Assembly: GCF_000314735.2 (NCBI RefSeq)
Contig: NZ_KB375270.1
Coordinates: 1-64,000 of the forward strand
DNA: 64,000 bases
DNA from: Afipia felis ATCC 53690
Lineage (GTDB): Bacteria; Pseudomonadota; Alphaproteobacteria; Rhizobiales; Xanthobacteraceae
Reading direction: 5' to 3'
The notes below the pieces were generated by a model. It had not been told where the DNA came from. It saw only the letters and a program-made list of their open reading frames with translations, and searched no databases. The translations under genes were made by a program, and so were the position numbers. The first letter of the stretch is position 1. Each line of letters opens with the position of its first letter. Positions 17,425 to 27,646 of the stretch are shown piece after piece.

Positions 17425-18603
17425 ATGGCGGCTGCGCTGCGGCATATCCTCTGCGTCGTGCTCGCGGCTTTCGCGATGGCGGCCCAGCCTGCCGTTGCCG
17501 CCGAGCCGACATTGAAGATCGGCCTTGTGCTGCCGCTGTCGGGCCCGCTCGCTATGACCGGCGTGCAGATCGACAATGCGATGCGGCTCTATCTGGAGCA
17601 GAACGGCGACACCATCGAAGGCACCCGGATCGAAGTGCTGGTTCGCGACGACGAGGGCAATCCCGATCACACCCGCGAGGCGGTCAGGAGTCTGGTCGAG
17701 GAAGACAAGGTCGATGTACTGGCTGGCTTCGGCACGTCGCCCGCCGCTGCCGTCGCCGCGCCGTTCGCGACTCACGCAAAGATTCCCGAAGTCGTGATGG
17801 GCGCGCAGACATCGCTCGTCACTACGCGTTCGCCCTTCATCGTGCGCAGCGGCGGGACACTCGCGCAGTCCGCTTCGACGCTGGGAAAATGGGCGGCGAA
17901 ACACAACATCCGCAACGTTGCGGCGCTGATCTCCGACTACGCGCCCGGCAACGATGCGCTGAGCGAATTCTCCAAGGCGTTTGCTGCCGACGACCGCACG
18001 GTGAGCGACGAGTACAGGATTTCTCTCTCGGAGCCGGATCTCGGCCCACCACTGATGCAGATCAAGCAGGCCAAGCCTGATGCGCTGTTCGTGTTTGTGG
18101 CGCCGGGACAGGCACGTCAGGTGCTCGATGCCATCGCAGCGCAAAAGCTTGTCGAGAGTGGCATCAAGCTGATCGCGACAGGCGATCTCACCGATGATTC
18201 CTTTCTCAAGAACCTCGGGCCGTCCGCGCTTGGCGTCGTAACCGCGCATTTCTACTCGGCGGCTCATCCTTCCCGCGCGAACCGCCAATTCGTCGAGGCG
18301 TACCGCGCGGCCAATAACGAGACGCCGGGCGCGATGGCGGTGAGCGGTTATGACGGCACCCGCCTGATCTGCGAGGCACTGCGGGCCACCAAGGGCGTGA
18401 CGGATGGCGAGGCGCTTCTGAAGGCCATGAAAGGCGCTGCGTGGGAGAGCCCGCGCGGCCCCTTCGCCATCGATCCGCACAGCCGCGAAGTTGTGCAGAA
18501 CATCTACATGCGCAAGGTCGAAGACGTGGGCGGCGAGAAGCAGAATGTCGAGTTCGCGACCTTCGACAATGTCAGGGACCCGAACAATTCCCGGGAGCAC
18601 TGA
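17425..18603 (+). CDS. ABC transporter substrate-binding protein (branched-chain amino acid type)
   Basis: A 392-residue periplasmic binding protein of the LivK / type I fold. A signal peptide ends at AVAAEP. The mature start TLKIGLVLPLSGPLAMTG is the family signature, and the two lobes are complete (VDVLAGFGTSPAAAVAAP; AMAVSGYDGTRLICEALRATKG). Members bind amino acids, amides, aromatic acids or other small carboxylates. The ligand is unknown, and no cognate permease or ATPase genes are adjacent. TTG 17416 overlapping the purU stop is an alternative start; ATG 17425 is chosen because it leads directly into the signal peptide. Confidence 0.85.
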   Translation: MAAALRHILCVVLAAFAMAAQPAVAAEPTLKIGLVLPLSGPLAMTGVQIDNAMRLYLEQNGDTIEGTRIEVLVRDDEGNPDHTREAVRSLVEEDKVDVLAGFGTSPAAAVAAPFATHAKIPEVVMGAQTSLVTTRSPFIVRSGGTLAQSASTLGKWAAKHNIRNVAALISDYAPGNDALSEFSKAFAADDRTVSDEYRISLSEPDLGPPLMQIKQAKPDALFVFVAPGQARQVLDAIAAQKLVESGIKLIATGDLTDDSFLKNLGPSALGVVTAHFYSAAHPSRANRQFVEAYRAANNETPGAMAVSGYDGTRLICEALRATKGVTDGEALLKAMKGAAWESPRGPFAIDPHSREVVQNIYMRKVEDVGGEKQNVEFATFDNVRDPNNSREH

Positions 18604-18774
18604 TCCGTCTGCGCAATCCAGAATGTCATCAGTGACGTCTTATGTGACATTTCGATTTGGAAACAAAATCGAAAAATGCACGGGTTTATGTGTTGGGCAA
18701 TATCTGCAATAAGCGTTCGCGTGCTCACCCAAGCAAGGGCTATCGACTTGCTGAATTGAAACGGAGGTGTTGGG

Positions 18775-19713
18775 TTGCGGATGGATTTTTTACGCATCAA
18801 TCGAGCGAAAGCTGTTTTCGACGCAATTTATGATTTGGACGATCCAAGAGCTTATTTCTCTGTCCTCGGAGACTTGGATTATATGATCCCGGATGTGGCA
18901 GAGCCGGTCGTGCGTCAAATTCTGTCAGCCAAAACTTCGATGACCGGTGTTAAGCCGACCGTGTTGGATGTCGGGTGTTCATACGGCATCAACGCGGCAG
19001 TGCATCGGTTTCCCTTGACGTTTACCGGCCTGCGTCATCGTTATGCCCGACGCGAGATGCGGGCGGTCAGTTCCGAGACCCTGGTAGAGCTTGATCGTCA
19101 TTTTTATGCGGCCTGGCCTGATGTCGGTCTGGCTCGGTTCATCGGGCTCGACGTCTCAGCTCCCGCGATCAGGTATGCGACAGGCGTCGGCCTTCTTGAG
19201 CAGGGCGTTGTCGCCGATCTTGAGACGGGCGATTTGTCGGCCGAGGGCGCGCGCATTATCAGCTCCGCTGATGTGATCATGTCGACGGGCTGCATCGGCT
19301 ACGTGACCGAAAAGACGTTCAGCAAAATCCTCGACGCGACCGAGAGGCGTCCGTGGATCATCTCCTTCGTGTTGCGGATGTTCCCATTTGAGCCTTTGGC
19401 GGCGACATTCGCGAAGCGGGGGTTTGTGACCGAACGCCTTGCCGGCGCGACATTCATCCAGCGCCGCTTCCGCGATGCGGACGAATTTGAAAATACCTTG
19501 GCCACTCTGGCGGCCCTCGGCATTGATGCGACCGGTCTTGAATCGGAGGGGCTGTTCCACGCCGATCTTGTCTTGTCCCGTCCTGAAGCGGACGCGCGTG
19601 CGGCTCCCTTGGAGGATATCGTCACGGTCGCCAGCGGTCGTGGCCGACCGATCGGGTCGCGTTACGTTCATATCCAAGGTGACGAGGGTTTGCAGGTCGC
19701 GTTGGAGCCATAG
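18775..19713 (+). CDS. SAM-dependent methyltransferase of unknown substrate
   Basis: A 312-residue protein with a class I methyltransferase motif I (PTVLDVGCSYGINAAV) near residues 64-78 and an acidic strand end further on (RFIGLDVSAPAIRYAT), then DVIMSTGCIGYVTEKTFSKI. TTG 18775 is preferred over ATG 18781 because GGAGG ends seven bases before it. GC is somewhat lower than in neighbouring core genes, and the gene has no partner on its strand, so it may be acquired. The 171-base leader contains an ATGTCA/TGACAT dyad and a 7-bp AT-rich hairpin. The methyl acceptor is unknown. Confidence 0.7.
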   Translation: MRMDFLRINRAKAVFDAIYDLDDPRAYFSVLGDLDYMIPDVAEPVVRQILSAKTSMTGVKPTVLDVGCSYGINAAVHRFPLTFTGLRHRYARREMRAVSSETLVELDRHFYAAWPDVGLARFIGLDVSAPAIRYATGVGLLEQGVVADLETGDLSAEGARIISSADVIMSTGCIGYVTEKTFSKILDATERRPWIISFVLRMFPFEPLAATFAKRGFVTERLAGATFIQRRFRDADEFENTLATLAALGIDATGLESEGLFHADLVLSRPEADARAAPLEDIVTVASGRGRPIGSRYVHIQGDEGLQVALEP

Positions 19714-19994
19714 GGCCGGGAATTCGCGGCCTTATGCCGAAGCGGCACGGGCTTCGGCTCGATCGATAACGCCTGTGTGCCGACGAAAGACGGTGCGGGC
19801 AGGCGCGGGCGATCATCGAAAGCTGCAGCCGTCAGGGGTGGGCCACGATCCGCCACCGTAACTTGCAGGCCGTGCCCACCCTCGCGCTGCTCCCCTGAAA
19901 AACCCGTGATCTCCCAAAGAATCTTGGCTGGTCGGGTTTCGTCTATGGGCAGATAGTGGTAGGAAGCCTGATCGATATCGTTCTGCCCACTCAC
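19668..19994 (-). CDS. Possible small hypothetical protein
   Basis: A 108-residue minus-strand frame fills the 300-base gap between two plus-strand genes. Its GTG start has GGGGGA upstream. The first half looks protein-like (QASYHYLPIDETRPAKILWE; VTVADRGPP). The second half is less convincing and overlaps the end of the methyltransferase gene by 46 bases. No family recognised. If it is not a gene, the interval 19714-20012 has no other content that I can see. Confidence 0.35.
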   Translation of the reverse strand: MSGQNDIDQASYHYLPIDETRPAKILWEITGFSGEQREGGHGLQVTVADRGPPLTAAAFDDRPRLPAPSFVGTQALSIEPKPVPLRHKAANSRPYGSNATCKPSSPWI

Positions 19995-20012
19995 TCGTCC
20001 CCCGCAGGCCTC

Positions 20013-21356
20013 ATGAAAAACGAAGCCCTTTTGGCTGAGATTTCAGACTATTGCCGCCAGGCAGGTTTGGCGGAATCGACCTTCGGTCGCCGCGCGGTGA
20101 ACGACGGCAAGCTCGTGACCCGGCTGCGCGAGAACAAGCGGATTACCGTCGATACGCTGGAACGGATTCGTGCCTTCATGGCCGACGGAACCCCGGCGCG
20201 GCGGCTGCCGGAGCCGCCCATCGAGAAGCGCGATCCGGCCGGCAATTTCCGTTTCTTCGAGAACCGGCAGAAATACCTGCTGTTCGTCCACACCTGCAGC
20301 GAGAAGCGCGTCATCGCCCAACGGGTCGCGCTGGAGCTTGGGAGCATCCACCCCAGCCCACCTGCGCTCCGAGTGTTCGACGCCGGGGTGGGCGACGGTA
20401 CCGTGCTGTCACGCGTGATGCGCTCGATGCACGTCCGCTTTCCGCACATGCCGTTCTATGTCGCTGGCAAGGAGATCAGCCTCGAGGACGTCAAGCTGAC
20501 GCTCGACAAGGTGCCGGACCGGCTGTTCGAGCATCCCGCGACCGTGTTCGTGCTCACCAACATGAACTACGCCGAGGCGCCGTGGCTGACGCCGAAATCG
20601 GCCACCGCCGCCGCCGCGACGATCTGGAAGGAAGTGGTCCTCACCGGGTCTTCGTCCGGCGAGTTCGAGGCGCAGATCGCCGAGCTCGAGCCTTTCCTCG
20701 AGGAAAACTGGCGCGCCAGCATCTCGCCGCGGTCGGGCATGCCGGTCTATGAGCGGCCGGTGGCGATCGTGATTTATCGCAACGACCATCGCTTCATGCT
20801 GGATTCGGTCATCCCTCGCGCGGGCAAGGTCGAGGCCAACTTCGATCTTGTCATCGCCTCGCAACCTTATCGTGCCAAGTCCTCGCTGAATTTCCGCGCC
20901 AAGCGCATCATCGGTCCGTTGGCCCGCTCATTGCGGCCCGGCGGGCGGCTGATCGGCATTCACTCCCACGGCAACGACCCGGGGATGGAAATCATCCAGT
21001 CGATCTGGCCGGACGAGAACCCGTTCTCGGTCAATCGCCATGAAGTGCTGCGGGCGGTGAAATACGAACTGGGTTCGGCGGGGCGCGAACTCAACTTCAA
21101 CGCCTATGCCGATAATCGCTCGATCTTCCGGTACGATATGGAAGCCCTGCCCAACGAGGTCACCGGCGCCATCGGTTCCTCGACCGCTTTCGCGGCGTGG
21201 AATGCGGCGGTCTATGTCGCCCAGATCGAGGACGAGCGACTCTCCGGAATTACCGAAAGCGGCCGTTATCTGGAAGCCACGCGCGAGGTCCTGCGGCGGC
21301 ATAACGGATTGTGGTTTTACGATGAATCTTACGTCATTTCGCGGCGACGCGATTGA
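20013..21356 (+). CDS. HTH-like N-terminus fused to a SAM-dependent methyltransferase
   Basis: A 447-residue protein directly upstream of metK. Residues 1-55 resemble a short DNA-binding-like module seen in several alphaproteobacterial proteins ([20 protein letters not shown] followed by [12 protein letters not shown]). The rest has methyltransferase features: [20 protein letters not shown] for SAM binding and a later [15 protein letters not shown] segment. ATG 20013 is used; the GTG at 19956 adds 19 unlikely residues. It ends 53 bases before metK, so methyl transfer, SAM synthesis and SAH removal are encoded in a row. The acceptor molecule is not known. Confidence 0.72.
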   Translation: MKNEALLAEISDYCRQAGLAESTFGRRAVNDGKLVTRLRENKRITVDTLERIRAFMADGTPARRLPEPPIEKRDPAGNFRFFENRQKYLLFVHTCSEKRVIAQRVALELGSIHPSPPALRVFDAGVGDGTVLSRVMRSMHVRFPHMPFYVAGKEISLEDVKLTLDKVPDRLFEHPATVFVLTNMNYAEAPWLTPKSATAAAATIWKEVVLTGSSSGEFEAQIAELEPFLEENWRASISPRSGMPVYERPVAIVIYRNDHRFMLDSVIPRAGKVEANFDLVIASQPYRAKSSLNFRAKRIIGPLARSLRPGGRLIGIHSHGNDPGMEIIQSIWPDENPFSVNRHEVLRAVKYELGSAGRELNFNAYADNRSIFRYDMEALPNEVTGAIGSSTAFAAWNAAVYVAQIEDERLSGITESGRYLEATREVLRRHNGLWFYDESYVISRRRD

Positions 21357-21409
21357 CGCCTCCCATGGAATTTTCCAAACAACCGCCAGTCAAATCGAAG
21401 GAAGACAAG

Positions 21410-22600
<1,191 letters not shown>

Positions 22601-22610
22601 TTTTCACGAC

Positions 22611-22700
22611 GTCATTCCGGGATGCGGCGTAAGCCGCAGGCCCGGAATCCCGAACTTCCCAATTCCGGGTTCGCGCGCTGCGCTCACGCCCCGGAACGAC
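22611..22700. repeat. Palindromic intergenic repeat (REP/BIME-like)
   Basis: The metK-ahcY spacer is filled by GC-rich inverted sequence. It starts gtcattccggg, contains the smaller dyads gcggcgtaagccgc and cccggaat...attccggg, and ends ccccggaacgac. Repeats of this exact style (gtcattccggg ... ccggaa(t/c)gac) are abundant between genes in Bradyrhizobium-group genomes. It may form a cruciform or RNA hairpins that insulate metK from ahcY. Only this copy is in the window. Confidence 0.7.
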
Positions 22701-22724
22701 ATGACACAGACAGGAACACGCAAC

Positions 22725-24137
22725 ATGACCACCGCCAAGGATTACATCGTCGCGGACATCGGCCTGGCCGACTTCGGCCGCAAGGAATTGTCGCTCGCCG
22801 AAACCGAAATGCCGGGCCTGATGGCGACGCGCGAGGAATACGGCCCGAAGCAGCCGCTGAAGGGCGCGCGCATCGCGGGCTCGCTGCACATGACGATCCA
22901 GACCGGCGTTCTCATTGAGACGCTGAAGGCGCTCGGCGCCGACATCCGCTGGGTGTCGTGCAACATCTATTCGACGCAGGATCACGCTGCGGCCGCGATC
23001 GCTGCCGCTGGCATTCCGGTGTTCGCCGTGAAGGGCGAGACGCTGAAGGATTATTGGGACTACACCGCCAAGCTGTTCGACTGGCACGGCGGCGGCCATC
23101 CCAACATGATCCTCGACGACGGCGGCGACGCCACGATGTACGTCCACCTCGGCCTGCGCGCCGAGAACGGCGACACCGCGTTCCTCGACAAGCCGGGCTC
23201 CGAGGAAGAGGAAGTGTTCTTCGCGCTACTCAAGAAGCAGCTCAAGGAAAAGCCGAAGGGTTACTTCAAGGCGATCGCCGACAGCATCAAGGGCGTATCG
23301 GAAGAGACCACCACGGGCGTGCATCGTCTCTACGACATGCAGAAGGCCGGCACGCTGCTGTGGCCTGCGATCAACGTCAACGACTCGGTGACCAAGTCGA
23401 AGTTCGACAACCTCTATGGCTGCCGTGAATCGCTGGTCGACGGCATCCGCCGCGGCACTGACGTGATGATGTCGGGCAAGGTCGCGATGGTCGCGGGCTT
23501 CGGCGACGTCGGCAAGGGTTCGGCGGCATCGCTGCGTCAGGCCGGTTGCCGCGTTCTGGTCTCCGAGGTCGATCCGATCTGCGCGCTGCAGGCCTCGATG
23601 GAAGGCTATGAGGTCGTGACGATGGAAGACGCCGCACCGCGTGCCGACATCTTCGTGACCGCGACCGGCAACAAGGACATCATCACCATCGACCACATGC
23701 GCGCGATGAAGGATCGCGCCATCGTCTGCAACATCGGCCACTTCGACAACGAGATTCAGGTCGCGACCCTGAAGAACATGAAGTGGACCAACATCAAGCC
23801 GCAGGTCGACGAGATCACCTTCCCGGACGGCAAGCGCATGATCCTGTTGTCCGAAGGCCGCCTCGTGAACCTCGGCAACGCGATGGGCCATCCGTCCTTC
23901 GTGATGTCGGCGTCGTTCACCAACCAGACGCTGGCGCAGATCGAACTCTACGCCAACAACAAGGACGGCAAGTACAAGAAGGAAGTCTACGTGCTTCCGA
24001 AGTCGCTCGACGAGAAGGTCGCGCGCCTGCACCTCGCCAAGATCGGCGTGAAGCTCACCGAGCTGAAGAAGGACCAGGCCGACTACATCGGCGTGAAGGT
24101 GGAAGGCCCGTACAAGGCCGAGCACTACCGCTATTGA
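22725..24137 (+). CDS. ahcY: Adenosylhomocysteinase
   Basis: S-adenosylhomocysteine hydrolase splits SAH into homocysteine and adenosine, relieving product inhibition of methyltransferases. The product has 470 residues. It shows [20 protein letters not shown] near the start, the substrate-binding [19 protein letters not shown], the NAD-binding [17 protein letters not shown], and the C-terminal KLGIGVKLT-like and ADYIGV...KAEHYRY end. Bacterial-type length includes the extra insert near residues 145-190. ATG 22725 has CAGGAAC upstream; the ATG at 22701 belongs to the repeat. A strong terminator follows the stop codon. Confidence 0.97.
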   Translation: MTTAKDYIVADIGLADFGRKELSLAETEMPGLMATREEYGPKQPLKGARIAGSLHMTIQTGVLIETLKALGADIRWVSCNIYSTQDHAAAAIAAAGIPVFAVKGETLKDYWDYTAKLFDWHGGGHPNMILDDGGDATMYVHLGLRAENGDTAFLDKPGSEEEEVFFALLKKQLKEKPKGYFKAIADSIKGVSEETTTGVHRLYDMQKAGTLLWPAINVNDSVTKSKFDNLYGCRESLVDGIRRGTDVMMSGKVAMVAGFGDVGKGSAASLRQAGCRVLVSEVDPICALQASMEGYEVVTMEDAAPRADIFVTATGNKDIITIDHMRAMKDRAIVCNIGHFDNEIQVATLKNMKWTNIKPQVDEITFPDGKRMILLSEGRLVNLGNAMGHPSFVMSASFTNQTLAQIELYANNKDGKYKKEVYVLPKSLDEKVARLHLAKIGVKLTELKKDQADYIGVKVEGPYKAEHYRY

Positions 24138-24157
24138 TTTTCGCAGAGGCGAGAAGG

Positions 24158-24188
24158 AAAGCCCCGGAGCGATCCGGGGCTTTTTGTT
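24158..24188 (+). terminator. Rho-independent terminator after ahcY
   Basis: A 9-bp perfect stem (agccccgga 24160-24168, tccggggct 24173-24181) with a GCGA tetraloop is followed by five T. It lies 22 bases after the ahcY stop codon. Confidence 0.93.
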
Positions 24189-24365
24189 TGTGCATCTGCT
24201 GGTCATAAGGTCTGCCGGAAGCGGCAATTCGCCTCCCAATGACCATAATTGAGCCCTTTGGCTTTGGCCCGGGCCGTGCTATGGACGCGCATATTCGATT
24301 GCTGGCCCTTCTTTTGTTAACGCGCCGCCAGGCTCCTTTCCCAAAGACGATGCTGAAATTGGATG

Positions 24366-24400
24366 CTTCACGCATGGTGCGTGAGCGCGCATTCGCGCGT
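24366..24400 (+). promoter_or_regulatory. Two tandem hairpins in the cold-shock gene leader
   Basis: tcacgc/gcgtga (24368-24384, loop atggt) and gcgcg/cgcgc (24385-24398, loop catt) lie back to back, ending about nine bases before the GGAAAGATGAG ribosome-binding region of the cold-shock gene. Cold-shock leaders often fold in a temperature-dependent way, so this could gate translation. Read from sequence only. Confidence 0.4.
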
Positions 24401-24420
24401 CTATTGGAAAGATGAGACAC

Positions 24421-24630
24421 ATGGCTCAAGGTACAGTGAAGTGGTTTAACGCCCAGAAGGGCTTCGGATTTATCGCCCCGAACGACGGCGGCAACGATGT
24501 GTTCGTTCACATCAGCGCGGTCGAGCGTGCGGGCCTCAGCAATCTCGCCGAAGGGCAGAAGATTGAGTTCGAAGCCAAGACGGACAAGATGCGCGGCAAG
24601 ACCAGCGCGGAAAACCTCCAGCTTCTCTAA
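24421..24630 (+). CDS. Cold-shock domain protein (CspA family)
   Basis: A 69-residue single cold-shock domain. The RNA-binding motifs RNP1 (KGFGFI, residues 13-18) and RNP2 (VFVHI, 27-31) are intact, after the usual [10 protein letters not shown] start. It acts as an RNA chaperone or anti-terminator in the cytoplasm. ATG 24421 is chosen over the frame's upstream ATG (24412) because it matches the family N-terminus. The leader has two tandem hairpins next to the ribosome-binding site. The 3' region runs about 150 bases to a terminator at 24781. Confidence 0.96.
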   Translation: MAQGTVKWFNAQKGFGFIAPNDGGNDVFVHISAVERAGLSNLAEGQKIEFEAKTDKMRGKTSAENLQLL

Positions 24631-24780
24631 GCAAATCATCGGCCGCCTGCTGTCATCCTGATGTGATGACGCGGGCGTACCATGCAGGGATTCAAAAGCG
24701 TCGTCACCGCGGATGTACCGGGATGCGCTTTTAGAGTTTCACGCCTCGTTTCACGGATGTACTGAAACGGACGTTCAGGG

Positions 24781-24808
24781 GCCTCGTCAGAAATGACGGG
24801 GCTTTTTG
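24781..24808 (+). terminator. Rho-independent terminator
   Basis: gcctcgtca (24781-24789), loop gaaa, and tgacggggc (24794-24802) form a 9-bp stem with one G-T pair, followed by five T. It may end the cold-shock transcript or a small RNA from the 24640-24780 interval, which itself holds two further hairpins (24652-24670, 24747-24769). Confidence 0.8.
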
Positions 24809-24886
24809 CTGTGCGGGCAGGGATGGCACAGGAACCCCGACCGCATGCGTACGTTTTCTCGCGGAATTGCCAATCGCGAGGGACCG

Positions 24887-25606
24887 ATGGAACATCTGCA
24901 ATATCCCAATGAGAGCGCGGAGTATCGCGCCGCGCGCAACGCGCTGCTGGACGAGGAGATCAAACTGCGCGCGCAGATCGAGAAGGTCGCCGCACAGCGC
25001 CGCGCGCTGCCGCCGGGCGGAGAACTCAAAGAGGATTATGTGTTCGAGCGCATCGGGCAAAACATCATGCCCGAGAAAGTGAAACTGTCCGAACTGTTCG
25101 GCGCGCACGACACGCTCATTCTCTACAGCTTCATGTACGGCCCGGAGCGGGCTTCACCATGTCCCGGCTGCACGCATCTGCTCGACGGCATCGATGGCGC
25201 CGCGCGGCATCTGTCGCAGCGAACGGCGTTTCATGTGGTGGCGAAATCGCCGATCGCGCGTCTTGCAGCATGGGCGCACCAGCGCGGCTGGGAGCACATG
25301 TCGCTGATCTCGACGGTGGGCAATTCCTATGACGCCGATTACTTCGGCGACACGTCAAAGTTCTCAAAGGGCATGCGCGCGCAGCACAAGGTGCCGGACG
25401 GTGAGAACTGGGACGAGACGATCTTCAACGTGTTCAAAAAAGAGGGCGGAAAAATCCGTCACTTCTGGGGATCGGAAATGGCCTTCGCACCAAGCGAGCC
25501 GGGCCAGCATCACCGCGCCGGCGACATGGCCGATCCGTTATGGAATCTGCTCGACATGACGCCGGAGGGAAGAGGGAAGGAGTGGTTTCCGAAGGTGGGG
25601 TATTGA
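24887..25606 (+). CDS. DUF899 thioredoxin-like protein
   Basis: A 239-residue DUF899 protein, a thioredoxin-fold family common in proteobacteria and actinobacteria with no firm role. The conserved CxxC-like site reads SPCPGCTHLLDG near residue 95, after LILYSFMYGPE. Other family markers are GWEHMSLISTVGNSYDADYF and a final DPLWNLLDMTPEGRG. The N-terminus carries a helical stretch (EEIKLRAQIEKVAAQRRALP). ATG 24887 follows GCGAGGGACCG; the longer open frame overlaps the terminator. Proposed roles include redox or peroxide defence, which I cannot confirm. Confidence 0.85.
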   Translation: MEHLQYPNESAEYRAARNALLDEEIKLRAQIEKVAAQRRALPPGGELKEDYVFERIGQNIMPEKVKLSELFGAHDTLILYSFMYGPERASPCPGCTHLLDGIDGAARHLSQRTAFHVVAKSPIARLAAWAHQRGWEHMSLISTVGNSYDADYFGDTSKFSKGMRAQHKVPDGENWDETIFNVFKKEGGKIRHFWGSEMAFAPSEPGQHHRAGDMADPLWNLLDMTPEGRGKEWFPKVGY

Positions 25607-25621
25607 AATTCGCCCGCGACA

Positions 25622-26917
25622 TCATTTTGTTGAATGAATTATCAGTGGCCTAATTACGTTCCAAATTGCTTTCAGGTCCGATTTTCCAGGATGAAAATTC
25701 GCATTGTGAACATACTGATGCATCGAGTGGGCGGATACTATCGGCTTATCACTTTCGAATTTTCGAATAATGCTGCGGCCTTTTTGGTCAATAAACCCCC
25801 GATTTTGCATTGAATCTGCAATGGCTGAAACCTGTTGAGCGAAAGTATTGGCTCTGGGAAATGTAATTCCTTGTTCGCGTGCATAATGCGTAATCGCCAG
25901 ATCGAGCAACACTCTCATTAGAACTGCGATGGCGTTGTCATGGGCGTCGAATTCCAAGTTAAATTGCAACTCGCGCCAAATCTGATCTGCTCGTTCGCAG
26001 GATGGGAGATTTACAAATGGATTGTCGTCGGCATGCGATATTAGATTTTTATCTCTAGGATTTCTTTTTCTGTGTTTTGGTGGTGTGTGCGATGGGCCTT
26101 CGTTTTCAGCAGGTGTTTGAATCTTTGCTGGGGCTCGATCTATCGCATGACCGTCCGTTTTTAGCTGATCGAGATATTTATGCTTTCCGGCATTATTCCA
26201 TAAATCGCCTAAAACGATTTTTTTGTTAGACAAATCATTTGAAACCCGCTGAAGGGTTTTAAGATTGTCCTCTTTGTTGCCGAGATAGACAAGGCTGCCT
26301 CCTGAAAAAGATATGCCTGCTCTTTTTCGAATTGGCTCTGAACTCAGTAGGCGATCTAGGTTTGATCGAGGTACTTGAATATCTGCGCCAATCAGATTTT
26401 CCGCTTTCAAGACCTTCTCGATGGTCTCCGCCAAGCCAGCGCTTTCTTTGCCGGTCCGTTGTAGGAAGTTTGATTTTGCTTCTGGGTCCCATTGGCTTTG
26501 GCCGACGCCGTCTTGGCTCCCAGTGTGCCTGCGGTATAGGGTCTCTTCTATGATGTCCAAATCTGACTCTACTTCGCATTCGATCTTCGAAAATGCATTT
26601 CGCATTTCAGTTTGGTTATGGGATGCGAAGAAGTCTTTCCACTTCTCGCTCGGAGCTTTTGTGGGATCCAACAGAAGTTTTATGCAGCTTGTTCGCCGGT
26701 TGCCGTCATAAACAACGTACAAACCGCCTTCTTTCCTAACTAAAGGACGCTCGAAGAGTTTTTTTGTGGCGGCAAGATCGGAAGCTAGCGCGCGCATGTG
26801 TTGTTCGCGCTTTTCGAGTAACCATTGTATCGATGCTGCCTCATCGCGCAGCGATCCATGCCGATCATTGTCTCTATTGACGCTAAGATCAGAGACCAAA
26901 ATTTCTTTGATTTCCAT
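25622..26917 (-). CDS. ParB/Srx-like N-terminal domain protein with HEPN-like helical C-terminus
   Basis: A 431-residue protein in a clearly AT-richer insert. Residues 1-130 look like a ParB/Srx-type domain: it starts IKEILVSDLSVNRDNDRH and has the phosphoryl-binding motif VVYDGNRRTSCIKLL at 68-82. The middle (IGADIQVPRSNLDRLL) is mixed helix and a lysine-rich linker follows near 280-290. The C-terminal helical part (330-425) ends HSMHQYVHNANFHPGKSD and WNVIRPLI, resembling HEPN-type or abortive-infection-like helical domains. Codon use differs from its neighbours. Such ParB-like proteins may be nucleases or CTP/NTP-dependent enzymes. A defence or mobile-element role is my inference. Confidence 0.6.
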   Translation of the reverse strand: MEIKEILVSDLSVNRDNDRHGSLRDEAASIQWLLEKREQHMRALASDLAATKKLFERPLVRKEGGLYVVYDGNRRTSCIKLLLDPTKAPSEKWKDFFASHNQTEMRNAFSKIECEVESDLDIIEETLYRRHTGSQDGVGQSQWDPEAKSNFLQRTGKESAGLAETIEKVLKAENLIGADIQVPRSNLDRLLSSEPIRKRAGISFSGGSLVYLGNKEDNLKTLQRVSNDLSNKKIVLGDLWNNAGKHKYLDQLKTDGHAIDRAPAKIQTPAENEGPSHTPPKHRKRNPRDKNLISHADDNPFVNLPSCERADQIWRELQFNLEFDAHDNAIAVLMRVLLDLAITHYAREQGITFPRANTFAQQVSAIADSMQNRGFIDQKGRSIIRKFESDKPIVSAHSMHQYVHNANFHPGKSDLKAIWNVIRPLIIHSTK

Positions 26918-27169
26918 TTGTCAGCCAGAACCATCAAAATATGCCCAACTCTGGGTTGAGGTGCTGGATGCGTCAATAGTGCAGATGTTGAAGGCCGGAT
27001 TAAATCTGCAATTTTGAGATCATATTTTTGGTGCTTAGTTCAGTCTCAATGGTTTTTCGCAATGCGGAAATTGCAGGCGTGGCGATCATCCCCGGCAGGT
27101 CTTTAAGCTTTTGCACTCGCCGTCGGCGTTTGACGAAAAAACGCCGAACATCCTTATCCCCGGTCGCCC

Positions 27170-27640
27170 AACCTCGCTTATGATGCGCCTGTCCTGCCCC
27201 ATGATTGAGGGGCGTTTCGCGATCGTCACGATGCGCGGGGCGGGATGCGGTGGACGCCGCTCGCGCGAGACGAACGTGCGAGAAGCGTACGGCCCAAGTC
27301 GCGATATCCCGGCGCATCGCCTTGCGCCATGGGGCAGCGCCAAGGCTTTCTCCTCGTACAGAGGGAGGGCGGCGGCGTGTCAGTCCCCTCCAGCGGTGAT
27401 GGACCGAAGGGCCGGTCACCGGGGGTTTTCGCGGAGCAAGCCGTTAAAACCATTGCGTGCGGAACGCCGGATGTTGCGGCGTGACCGTGGTGACTATGCT
27501 CGTGCGCTTGTTTCTCAATGCGCATGAGGCTGCGGATGCGTTCGCGCATCCGGCGTTCCGCGCGCCCTTGTTTGAGGGTGGGAATGCGAGAGGTTCAGAC
27601 GCGCCCGCGTCTTTAATAACAGGGTGGCTGGCGCACACCC
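27170..27640. repeat. Probable dispersed repeat of the Bradyrhizobium group
   Basis: This segment (around gattgaggggcgtttcgcg, agggagggcggcggcgtgtc, and ggccggtcaccgggggtttt) resembles sequence I remember from many places in Bradyrhizobium/Rhodopseudomonas/Nitrobacter genomes, often mis-annotated as tiny hypothetical proteins. It contains a perfect 8-bp hairpin with a TTCG tetraloop at 27533-27552 (cggatgcg/cgcatccg). No transposase is present. The function is unknown; the repeat status is from memory and needs a search. Confidence 0.5.
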
Positions 27641-27646
27641 TCAACG

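Noticed and set aside
24683..24736. 17-codon frame starting ATG CAG GGA between the cold-shock and DUF899 genes
   Set aside because: Very short, no ribosome-binding site, inside a structured 3' region.
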